Positions 1-5,229 of a stretch of DNA of 5,229 bases are shown here, one piece after another. Both the position numbers and the translations under genes were made by a program. The stretch is from Ardenticatenales bacterium. GTDB lineage: Bacteria > Chloroflexota > Anaerolineae > Promineifilales > UBA4811. Positions within the stretch are counted from its first letter, which is position 1; each line of letters opens with the position of its first letter. The stretch is from NCBI GenBank assembly GCA_013139935.1, contig WSZX01000164.1:1-5229 (forward strand), given 5' to 3'. The notes under the pieces are model-generated. The model did no database searches, was not told the origin of the DNA, and worked only from the letters and a program-made list of their open reading frames with translations.

Positions 1-114
1 GGAACGCGGGTTTACGCGCTGGGAGGATGGCAGGGCGGGCGATACCTGAATGTGAACCAGGCGTACGAAACCCTGCCTAACCGGCTCTACCTGCCGGCCG
101 CGGCCGGTAAATAG
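1..114 (+). CDS. C-terminal end of a kelch-like, probably exported protein (5' partial)
   Basis: Reading frame 1 is open from the first base and ends at TAG (112-114), giving 37 residues. The segment VYALGGWQGGRYLNVNQAYE has the pattern of a kelch beta-propeller blade: a hydrophobic strand, a Gly-Gly pair followed by Trp, then a short variable stretch leading to an aromatic 'AY' strand. The protein then ends with RLYLPAAAGK. Many secreted Chloroflexota (Anaerolineae) proteins end in a similar aromatic-Leu-Pro tail, which suggests an exported protein, but that is a family-level recollection and not proof. Everything upstream, including start, signal peptide and number of blades, lies outside the window. 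The gene converges on the recombinase-like gene with 29 bp between the stops, and no convincing terminator lies between them. The function is unknown. The kelch call rests on a single blade. Confidence 0.6.
   Translation, partial: GTRVYALGGWQGGRYLNVNQAYETLPNRLYLPAAAGK
94..107. repeat. 14-bp perfect GC palindrome at the end of the kelch-like gene
   Basis: CCGGCCGCGGCCGG reads identically on both strands and covers codons for Pro-Ala-Ala-Ala-Gly just before the stop at 112-114. With no loop it would fold poorly as RNA, and no T-run follows on the plus strand, so it is not called a terminator. It may reflect GC-rich codon use. Confidence 0.5.
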
Positions 115-143
115 GGCCAAATCCTACTGGAGGGCTGCGTCTT

Positions 144-1103
144 TTATTCTCCGCTGCTGCGTTCGGCCGCGCCATTTTTCAGCGCGCCGGCGAGCCGCTG
201 GATCTTGGAGAGGGTCTCCCTCCAGGTGATCTCAGATAGACCCATCTTCTGCCGCAAGGCGTCCGTGTCCGCCCCGTCCAGATAACTGTGTACCGCCGAC
301 GTCCAGCGCACGCATTCGAACGACACCGGTTTATCCACACCTGCTCTTTCCTCCAGGTCGCGCAGCACGTATTCCAGGTTGCGGGCGGTGCAGGTGAATA
401 GGTTATCTGGTGGATTATACTGCTCCAGGTACTCGTCCAAGATGGGCAGCAGATCCGGGTCCAACTGAATATTGCGCTCCTTGTATCGCTTGGCCGGGTT
501 CCGGTAGCGGATGAACAGGGTGGGATTGAGTGGGTCGGATCGGTCAATGTGGTTTGGAATGATGCTCATGACCTCTCCTTTCTTGATGCTGGCCTGCGAT
601 AGCAGACTGAGCAAAAGCAGCGGCCGGGCATCTCCCCTCTTTCCCTCGCCCGGGCGGCGCACCTCTTCGGCGGCCTCGAGCAACGACTCGACGTCGGCCG
701 CCGCCAGTACCACCGGCAGGGGGCTTCGCACCGACCGCTGGATGACCGGCGCCGCCGGATTCTTCTCCAGGATGCCACCTTTGTGCAGCCAGCGGAAGAA
801 CACCTTGAATGTGGTCACCCGGCGCGAGTAGGTCTTGGGGCTGCAGGGAACCCCGCGCTCCGTCAGCATCCATTTGAGAAACTCGTCCAGGTTGCGGGTG
901 GTGACGCGGCCGATTGGCTGGCCAATACCCAGATACTTGCTCAGCAATCGCAGGTCACTCGTAAATGCCTGGATCGTGTGGGGGCTGAATCCCTCGTATT
1001 CCATATGTTTCTTGAATAGGCCGATCGTCGCCTTGAGCGCGGTGTCGGCCGTCATGCGCGGTGTTCCCTCTTCTTCGATGAGTGACAACTGCTGTTCGTC
1101 CAT
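144..1103 (-). CDS. Tyrosine recombinase (XerC/D-like) fold protein with degenerate active site
   Basis: This 319-residue protein has the two-domain layout of phage-integrase/Xer recombinases. Residues about 21-125 resemble the N-terminal SAM-like core-binding domain (FSPHTIQAFTSDL, then KTYSRRVTTFKVFFRWL and KNPA, as in Xer proteins). Residues about 133-308 align with the catalytic domain. Family members need R-K-H-R-H/W-Y. Here the first Arg (in the usual TGLRxSEL) is Lys174 within ASIKKGEV. The beta-Lys is present as Lys205 in AKRYKER. The His of HxxR is Glu263, while its Arg266 remains. The His of the LGH motif is Leu289 (MGLSEIT). The nucleophilic Tyr falls on Leu298. So strand cleavage is unlikely, although DNA binding may persist. 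Length is close to XerC/XerD (about 300). The ATG at 1103 has a GGGAG ribosome site (1110-1114, 6-nt spacer) and a good promoter behind it. The frame is uninterrupted, so this is not an obvious decaying pseudogene. No att site or phage gene is nearby. The role is unknown: a DNA-binding or regulatory protein, or a partner of an active recombinase, are possibilities. Confidence 0.85.
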   Translation of the reverse strand: MDEQQLSLIEEEGTPRMTADTALKATIGLFKKHMEYEGFSPHTIQAFTSDLRLLSKYLGIGQPIGRVTTRNLDEFLKWMLTERGVPCSPKTYSRRVTTFKVFFRWLHKGGILEKNPAAPVIQRSVRSPLPVVLAAADVESLLEAAEEVRRPGEGKRGDARPLLLLSLLSQASIKKGEVMSIIPNHIDRSDPLNPTLFIRYRNPAKRYKERNIQLDPDLLPILDEYLEQYNPPDNLFTCTARNLEYVLRDLEERAGVDKPVSFECVRWTSAVHSYLDGADTDALRQKMGLSEITWRETLSKIQRLAGALKNGAAERSSGE

Positions 1104-1109
1104 CTCTTG

Positions 1110-1114
1110 CTCCC
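1110..1114 (-). promoter_or_regulatory. Ribosome binding site of the recombinase-like gene
   Basis: On the minus strand the bases read GGGAG, six nucleotides before the ATG at 1103-1101. The match to the anti-Shine-Dalgarno sequence and the spacing both support the first ATG as the start, over the internal Met17. Confidence 0.6.
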
Positions 1115-1140
1115 AAACCAGGTGATCTTTCGTATAGTTA

Positions 1141-1169
1141 TTTGTACCTCAATTGCGCTGTCGTGTCAA
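1141..1169 (-). promoter_or_regulatory. Sigma-70-type promoter of the recombinase-like gene
   Basis: On the minus strand there is a perfect -35 hexamer TTGACA (1169-1164), a 17-bp spacer, and a -10 of TACAAA (1146-1141, 4 of 6 to TATAAT). Transcription would start near 1134, leaving a leader of about 30 nt before the ATG at 1103. Perfect -35, ideal spacing and position make this the best promoter in the window. Its strength is unknown because the -10 is imperfect. Confidence 0.6.
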
Positions 1170-1172
1170 CCC

Positions 1173-1201
1173 TTGCTCAGGGCAGCTTTTCACGATAGAA
1201 T
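1173..1201 (+). promoter_or_regulatory. Candidate promoter for the Ig-like protein / pth / mfd operon
   Basis: On the plus strand a good -10 (TAGAAT, 1196-1201, 5 of 6) is preceded at 17 bp by TTGCTC (1173-1178), which matches the -35 consensus only in its first three bases. Transcription would begin near 1208 and give a leader of about 120 nt. If real, its -35 lies only 3 bp from the -35 of the opposing promoter, so the two would be back to back and could compete for polymerase or share an operator. The weak -35 keeps confidence low. Confidence 0.3.
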
Positions 1202-1210
1202 TGGATGCTT

Positions 1211-1269
1211 GATACTTGTCCAAAAGATACTTGGCATTCTTGTGACCATTCCACACTTGTTCACCATTC
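1211..1269 (+). repeat. Short direct repeats in the divergent intergenic region
   Basis: GATACTTG occurs at 1211-1218 and again at 1226-1233, 15 bp apart. It is followed by an imperfect pair, CTTGTGACCATTC (1239-1251) and CTTGTTCACCATTC (1256-1269), which differ by one inserted base and a G/T change. The CTTG core thus appears four times in under 50 bp of relatively AT-rich DNA, downstream of the candidate plus-strand promoter. They may be regulator binding sites in the leader, or simply duplicated non-coding sequence. Confidence 0.4.
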
Positions 1270-1313
1270 ATTACGGGAAGCTGTTTCTTCAAGTGGGTTT
1301 CGCCCTGTATCCC

Positions 1314-1320
1314 GGTGATC
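1314..1320 (+). promoter_or_regulatory. Ribosome binding site of the Ig-like membrane protein gene
   Basis: GGTGATC is complementary to the GATCACC part of the bacterial 16S rRNA 3' end, that is, the downstream half of the extended Shine-Dalgarno pairing. Ten bases separate it from the ATG at 1331. It supports that start, which also begins a good signal peptide. Confidence 0.45.
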
Positions 1321-1330
1321 TGCCGAAACC

Positions 1331-2095
1331 ATGCGACTAATCAGACGCGATCTTGCACTCGTCCTCGCCCTGGGAGCACTCAGTTGGTGCGTCGTTGCGA
1401 CGGCCTACGCTCAGGGTGCGAACGCCATCACCTCTCCGCGCGACAATGCGGTCGTGCAGGGCGCGGTGTTGATCGAGGGAACCGCGGCCGGCCCGGATTT
1501 CTTGCGATACGAACTCGCCTTTTTCAAAGAGTTTGACGCGCAAGGTGACTGGGTGGTCTTTGCCACCGGGGATCAGCCGGTCGTGGATGGGGTTTTGACG
1601 ACCTGGGACACGACCGTCGGCCGGGATGCTGGCGTCGCCTTTTACCTTGACGGCACCTATAGACTCCGCCTGCGAGTTGTGCGGCAAGATTCGAACTATG
1701 ACGAGTTCTTTGTCCTTGGGATATCTCTTTCCAACGAGGAACCGACCGTGACGCCAGAGGGCACACCCGGAGCAGAGCCGATCGCATCGCCCATTCCGAC
1801 CTCTGCGTTCGCTCTGCCCACCCAGTTGCCCACATTGACCCCGTTTCCGTCTGCCACTCCCCGCCCGACAGCCCTACGGGAGCGGACACCGGCGCCAGAT
1901 CAGGATGCGGCGCCAGAAGAGGATGGATCGTTCCTTGATCTGGAGGGCGAGTTCAGCCTTGACCAGATCAAAAGCGGCATGTGTATGGGCGGGACCATCA
2001 CCATCGGCTTCTTTGGAGCACTGGCAGCCTACTTTTTGCTTCGCAATACGTTGCGTCTTCTCCTGTCCCGGATGAGATCCTGGTTTTCTCGTTGA
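1331..2095 (+). CDS. Secreted/membrane-anchored Ig-like domain protein with Pro/Thr-rich linker
   Basis: This 254-residue protein is of unknown function. Residues 1-27 form a signal peptide: a basic start (MRLIRR), a hydrophobic core at about 8-23 and an AYA-Q cleavage site after Ala27. The Cys20 context (LSWC) is a poor lipobox, so a lipoprotein is unlikely. Residues about 33-134 look like one Ig/fibronectin-type beta-sandwich: it opens with ITSPRDNAVVQG, passes through GTAAGPDFLRYEL and a TTWDTT segment, and ends with DGTYRLRLRVVRQD. About 138-192 is a Pro/Thr/Ser-rich spacer with TP steps, followed by an acidic patch (about 193-210). A membrane helix at about 217-238 ends in a basic tail (RNTLRLLLSRMRSWFSR), the positive-inside signature of a C-terminal anchor. 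The predicted topology is an external beta domain on a flexible stalk. The TGA stop (2093-2095) overlaps the pth ATG by one base, so the gene is probably cotranscribed with pth and mfd. The partner or ligand cannot be inferred. Confidence 0.85.
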   Translation: MRLIRRDLALVLALGALSWCVVATAYAQGANAITSPRDNAVVQGAVLIEGTAAGPDFLRYELAFFKEFDAQGDWVVFATGDQPVVDGVLTTWDTTVGRDAGVAFYLDGTYRLRLRVVRQDSNYDEFFVLGISLSNEEPTVTPEGTPGAEPIASPIPTSAFALPTQLPTLTPFPSATPRPTALRERTPAPDQDAAPEEDGSFLDLEGEFSLDQIKSGMCMGGTITIGFFGALAAYFLLRNTLRLLLSRMRSWFSR

Positions 2096-2682
2096 TGGAT
2101 GGCAGGTACCTGCTCGTAGGTCTGGGAAACCCCGGCCGCGAGTTCAAGCGGCAGCGACACAACGTAGGTTTTATGCTGTTGGATCACCTGGCAGAAGAGC
2201 ACGATCTGGCCTTTGGACGCGTTCGACACCGCGCCCTGACGGCGAGTGGCCGCATGGCTGGCGAGCCCGTGATGCTCGCCAAGCCGCAAACCTTCATGAA
2301 CCTCAGTGGTCATGCGGTGAGCCAACTCCTGCGTTACTACCGGGTTCCCCTCGACCGTCTGCTGGTGATCTTTGATGATCTCGATCTGCCATTGGGTGCT
2401 TTGCGCTTCCGTGAATCTGGTGGAACCGGTGGGCACAAGGGGATGGGTTCGATCGTAGAGCAGTTGGGCAGCAAATCCTTTGCCCGGCTGCGGGTGGGGA
2501 TTGGCCGGCCGCCCGGCCGCATGGATCCGGCCGATTACGTACTGCGGCCCTTTGGCGCCCAGGAGGAATCCCTGTTGAGTCTGGTGCTGGTACAGGCGGC
2601 GGCCGGGATCCTCACCTATCTGACCGAGGGCATTACCGCGGCCATCAGCCGCCACAACCGGGTGCTTGGCGGTGATGAGTGA
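2095..2682 (+). CDS. pth: Peptidyl-tRNA hydrolase (Pth)
   Basis: Pth cleaves the ester bond of peptidyl-tRNAs released from stalled ribosomes and so returns free tRNA; it is a cytosolic monomer. The product is 195 residues, against 194 in E. coli. Signature motifs are in order: GLGNPG (9-14, with Asn12), RHNVGF (21-26, catalytic base His22, E. coli His20), KPQTFMNLSG (63-72, Asn69), FDDLDLPLG (93-101, Asp94, equivalent to E. coli Asp93), and the C-terminal PADYVLRPF and AISRHNR segments. The glycine-rich substrate loop reads GGHKG (112-116), so the Asn of the usual GHNG (E. coli Asn114) is Lys115. The start chosen is the ATG at 2095, which overlaps the upstream stop as TGATG and places the first beta strand (RYLLVGLGNPG) exactly at the N-terminus. 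A GTG at 1981 in frame would add 38 unrelated residues over the upstream gene. There is no clear Shine-Dalgarno, so translation probably relies on coupling to the preceding gene. mfd follows directly, as in Bacillus. Confidence 0.97.
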   Translation: MDGRYLLVGLGNPGREFKRQRHNVGFMLLDHLAEEHDLAFGRVRHRALTASGRMAGEPVMLAKPQTFMNLSGHAVSQLLRYYRVPLDRLLVIFDDLDLPLGALRFRESGGTGGHKGMGSIVEQLGSKSFARLRVGIGRPPGRMDPADYVLRPFGAQEESLLSLVLVQAAAGILTYLTEGITAAISRHNRVLGGDE

Positions 2683-2683
2683 T

Positions 2684-2687
2684 GGAG
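2684..2687 (+). promoter_or_regulatory. Possible ribosome binding site of mfd
   Basis: GGAG lies just after the pth stop. It is five bases before the ATG at 2693 but only two before the ATG at 2690, so it favours 2693 if those are the real choices. A second weak site (GAGG, 2733-2736) lies four bases before the ATG at 2741, so the true start of mfd stays open. Confidence 0.35.
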
Positions 2688-2689
2688 CT

Positions 2690-5229
2690 ATGATGCCTGC
2701 GTCGCCCCGGAGCCCGGCCGAGGTCGCAGATCGAGGCGAGATGGATATCTCTGGTCTGCTCGCCCTGATTGGCCGGCTCGAGTCTTACCAGAACCTGTTG
2801 CGCTCACTCTCTGACCACCACCTGGACGAGGATCGGAGCGTCGCTCTGCTCAACCTGCCACGCTTTGCACGTCCGGCCGTCACCGCTGCCCTGCACCATG
2901 ACCTGGGCCGGCCTGTCGCCATCGTCGTCGCGCGCGTGGATCAGGCGCAAAAGCTGGCTCAGGAACTGCGTGCCTGGTCCCCCTCTCCCTCGTCAGTGCG
3001 GCGCTTTGCTGAACCGACCCCGCTCCCCTACGACCGCGCGCCGTGGGGGATCCAGTCCCGAAACAACCGCCTGTCGACTCTCGCCTTGCTCCATTTCGTC
3101 GAGTCGCCACTCGCTGAGGCTTGCCGGCCGTCGACCCCGCCGCTCATCGTCACCTCTGCCCGCGCGCTGGCGCAAAGGACGCTCCCCCCTAGTGAATACC
3201 TCGATCACACTCAGCGCCTGGAGATCGGGCAAACTGTCCGATTGGACACGCTGCTCAGAAGCTGGCTGCGGGCAGGCTATCGGCCGGCGACGGTGGTGGA
3301 AGAGCCGGGAACCTTTAGTCGCCGCGGGGGAATTCTGGACATCTGCCCGCCCGGGGCAGATGGCGGAATTCGCATAGAGCTGTTTGGCGACCAGATCGAG
3401 AGCCTCCGCAGCTTTGACCTATCTACCCAACGCACCCGCTCTGCCCTCGAGTCGATTGTTGTCCCTCCTGCCAGTGAGACGTTGCCCGGGCTCTCCCCTG
3501 GCGTTTACGCCCAATTGACCGGCCTTGCTGCTGGCGGTGACTGGTCTGAGGACCTGGAGAAACTCAAGGAAGGCGTTCCCTTTCCCGGAATCGAGTTCTA
3601 TCTTCCCTATTTCTATCCGCAGCCGGGCACCCTTGTGGGCTACCTGCCGGCCGGTACCCTGCTCCTCGTCGATGATTGGGCTGCGCTAGAGACCGAGCTG
3701 GGAGAGATCGAGCTCCGTGCTGACCGGGTCCGTACGGAGCGCCGCGCCGCCGATCCTCTCCCGCCTGGATATCCATCGCCGATTCTGGGTTGGGAGGCTC
3801 TCTCTGTTCTCTTGAAGGAAAGGGGAGCGATTGCGCTGGGGGGGCTTGATGCTCGCGCGGACGGTACCGGGGCGCGGCCGCGGGCAGGAATGCCTGGCTT
3901 GGCCGATGCGTTTGCTCCCGGTCCTCGCTTTGGTGGTCAGGTCAAGCCGCTTCTGCAGCACCTGTCCCGCTTGCGGCTGGACGGCGAAAGGGTAGTTATC
4001 GTCAGCCGGCAGGCTGCCCGGCTCGCCGAGCTCTGGCGCGAGAGTGGCTCTGCGGAGCCAATCGCTTCAAGCGGCTCAAGCGTCCCCGTCCCGCCGCCTG
4101 ACGGCGCCATTACCTTCGTCCAAGGGGTATTGGGAGATGGTTTTATCGTGCGCGGGAGGACGGTGGGGGCGAAGGCCGGACAACACCCTTCCACGCTCGT
4201 TCACCTCTTGACCGACTCGGAGGTTTTCGGCTGGTCCCGGCCGGAACCACGCCAGGCTCCCCGGCGGCGCGCCATTGCGCCGGAATCCTTCTTTGCCGAT
4301 ATCTCTCCCGGCGACATGGTTGTGCACATCGATCATGGCATCGGTCGCTTCGAAGGGCTGCTGGCCAAGCAGATCGCCGGTCACTCCCGCGAGTATCTGC
4401 TGGTTGCCTACGCCCAGGGCGACCAGTTGTTCGTCCCGGTGCAGCAGGCCGACCGGCTCAGCCGGTACGTCGGGCCCGGCGAGCGCCAGCCACCACTGCA
4501 CCGGCTTGGTGGAATCGGCTGGTCGCATGTCAAAGCGAGAGCAACAAAAGAGATAGAAGACATGGCGGGAGATCTGCTGGAACTGTATGCCGCACGGGCT
4601 ACGGTGCGCGGTCATGCCTTCTCACCCGACACCGCCTGGCAGGCTGAACTGGAGGCCTCTTTCCCGTTCGTGGAAACCGATGATCAGTTGGAAGTTATCG
4701 CCCAGGTCAAGCGGGATATGGAACGGCACCGGCCGATGGATCGGCTGGTTTGCGGCGATGTCGGCTTTGGCAAGACCGAAGTGGCCCTGCGGGCGGCTTT
4801 CAAAGCGGTGATGGATGGCAAGCAGGTTGGGATTCTCGTCCCTACCACTGTTCTGGCCCAGCAGCACTATAATGTGTTCTGCCAGCGGCTGGCTGCTTTC
4901 CCGATCGAGGTGCGGATGCTCTCTCGGTTCCGCTCGCGCAGTGAACAGCAGCGCATCCTCACCGAACTGGCGGCCGGCAAGATAGACATAGTGGTCGGGA
5001 CGCACCGCCTGCTGCAAAAGGACGTCGCCTTCAAGGACCAGGGTCTGCTCATTGTGGACGAAGAGCAGCGTTTCGGCGTGGCCCACAAGGAGATGCTAAA
5101 GAAATTGCGCACCGAGGTGGACGTGCTTACCATGACCGCCACGCCGATTCCGCGTACGTTGTATCTGTCGCTCACCGGCGTCCGTGATATCAGCCTGATC
5201 AGCACGCCTCCGGAAGAGCGATTGCCGGT
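2690..5229 (+). CDS. mfd: Transcription-repair coupling factor Mfd (3' partial)
   Basis: Mfd binds RNA polymerase stalled at DNA damage, pushes it off with an ATP-driven translocase and recruits UvrA for excision repair. The frame is open for 846 complete codons and leaves the window (E. coli Mfd has 1148 residues), so the end of the translocase and the C-terminal regulatory domain are not seen. The UvrB-like N-terminal module includes PLPYDRAPWG and GTFSRRGGILDI (207-218) followed by RIELFGDQIESLRSF. LLTDSEVFG (506-514) precedes the RNA-polymerase-interacting domain, which opens with GDMVVHIDHGIGRFEG (541-556) and contains GDQLFVPV (577-584). The helicase motifs are Walker A GDVGFGKT (689-696, Lys695), Walker B DEEQ (790-793) and motif III TATPIPRT (816-823). 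The start is uncertain. In-frame ATGs lie at 2675 (inside pth), 2690, 2693 (GGAG at 2684-2687, five bases ahead) and 2741 (MDISGLLALI, where family resemblance begins, preceded by GAGG). No key residue appears altered. Confidence 0.97.
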   Translation, partial: MMPASPRSPAEVADRGEMDISGLLALIGRLESYQNLLRSLSDHHLDEDRSVALLNLPRFARPAVTAALHHDLGRPVAIVVARVDQAQKLAQELRAWSPSPSSVRRFAEPTPLPYDRAPWGIQSRNNRLSTLALLHFVESPLAEACRPSTPPLIVTSARALAQRTLPPSEYLDHTQRLEIGQTVRLDTLLRSWLRAGYRPATVVEEPGTFSRRGGILDICPPGADGGIRIELFGDQIESLRSFDLSTQRTRSALESIVVPPASETLPGLSPGVYAQLTGLAAGGDWSEDLEKLKEGVPFPGIEFYLPYFYPQPGTLVGYLPAGTLLLVDDWAALETELGEIELRADRVRTERRAADPLPPGYPSPILGWEALSVLLKERGAIALGGLDARADGTGARPRAGMPGLADAFAPGPRFGGQVKPLLQHLSRLRLDGERVVIVSRQAARLAELWRESGSAEPIASSGSSVPVPPPDGAITFVQGVLGDGFIVRGRTVGAKAGQHPSTLVHLLTDSEVFGWSRPEPRQAPRRRAIAPESFFADISPGDMVVHIDHGIGRFEGLLAKQIAGHSREYLLVAYAQGDQLFVPVQQADRLSRYVGPGERQPPLHRLGGIGWSHVKARATKEIEDMAGDLLELYAARATVRGHAFSPDTAWQAELEASFPFVETDDQLEVIAQVKRDMERHRPMDRLVCGDVGFGKTEVALRAAFKAVMDGKQVGILVPTTVLAQQHYNVFCQRLAAFPIEVRMLSRFRSRSEQQRILTELAAGKIDIVVGTHRLLQKDVAFKDQGLLIVDEEQRFGVAHKEMLKKLRTEVDVLTMTATPIPRTLYLSLTGVRDISLISTPPEERLP

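Noticed and set aside
94..143. Bidirectional terminator between the convergent kelch-like and recombinase-like genes
   Set aside because: The 14-bp palindrome has no loop and no following T-run on the plus strand. The CTTTTATT at 141-148 has no stable stem before it on that strand and overlaps the stop of the minus-strand gene.
144..1103. Housekeeping XerC/XerD or an active integrase of a mobile element
   Set aside because: The active-site tyrosine and other catalytic residues are not where the family needs them. No dif or att repeat, tRNA, or phage or transposon gene is visible nearby.
1381..1392. Lipoprotein signal (Cys20) in the Ig-like protein
   Set aside because: The residues before Cys20 (LSW) do not match a lipobox, and a standard signal-peptidase site follows at AYA-Q.
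1981..2094. GTG-initiated N-terminal extension of pth
   Set aside because: The 38 added residues come from reading the upstream membrane-protein gene in another frame. Family length and the first beta strand fit the ATG at 2095.
2029..2655. 208-residue open frame on the minus strand opposite pth
   Set aside because: It lies antisense to a pth gene whose full set of family motifs is present. It has no recognisable domain and no convincing ribosome site, and long antisense frames are expected in GC-rich coding DNA.
2769..3377. 202-residue plus-strand open frame overlapping the start of mfd
   Set aside because: It is a frame-shifted reading of the mfd N-terminal module, Ser/Arg-rich and low in complexity. 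The mfd frame through the same bases gives the expected UvrB-like motifs.
4076..4615. 179-residue minus-strand open frame opposite mfd
   Set aside because: It is antisense to the RNA-polymerase-interacting domain of Mfd and has no own start signal or family resemblance.
1..5229. CRISPR arrays, tRNA/rRNA genes, riboswitches, insertion-sequence ends
   Set aside because: I read the window for regularly spaced repeats, cloverleaf-like segments and terminal inverted repeats flanking a gene, and saw none that hold up.

Overview
The window looks like chromosomal DNA from a bacterium of fairly high GC content (about 60 % by eye), most likely a member of the Chloroflexota. That placement is inference. 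It rests on a secreted-type kelch protein ending in an aromatic/Leu-Pro tail (RLYLPAA), a signal-peptide protein with a Pro/Thr-rich 'PTxTP' linker and a C-terminal membrane anchor, and the style of the pth and mfd products. No rRNA or other phylogenetic marker is present to settle it.

Layout. Bases 1-114 (+) are the last 37 codons of a kelch-like protein. Facing it, 29 bp away, is a 319-residue tyrosine-recombinase-fold protein (144-1103, -). By motif alignment it has lost the nucleophilic tyrosine and most other catalytic residues. A 227-bp intergenic region (1104-1330) carries a good promoter for the recombinase-like gene, a weaker candidate promoter firing the other way, and short direct repeats. 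Three tightly packed + strand genes follow: a membrane-anchored Ig-like protein (1331-2095), peptidyl-tRNA hydrolase pth (2095-2682) and the transcription-repair coupling factor mfd (about 2690 to beyond the window end). mfd runs off the right edge about 23 residues after helicase motif III.

How the genes work together. Pth recycles peptidyl-tRNAs dropped by stalled ribosomes. Mfd removes RNA polymerase stalled at DNA lesions and recruits UvrA. The pth-mfd pairing also occurs in Firmicutes such as Bacillus subtilis, so it is an ordinary housekeeping arrangement. The Ig-like membrane protein shares a TGATG stop/start overlap with pth, so the three genes are probably one transcript with translational coupling. 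No functional link between that protein and the other two can be read from sequence.

The most unusual item is the catalytically degenerate tyrosine recombinase: the N-terminal DNA-binding region appears intact while the cleavage chemistry appears lost. I see no CRISPR array, tRNA, rRNA, insertion-sequence ends or obvious defence system.
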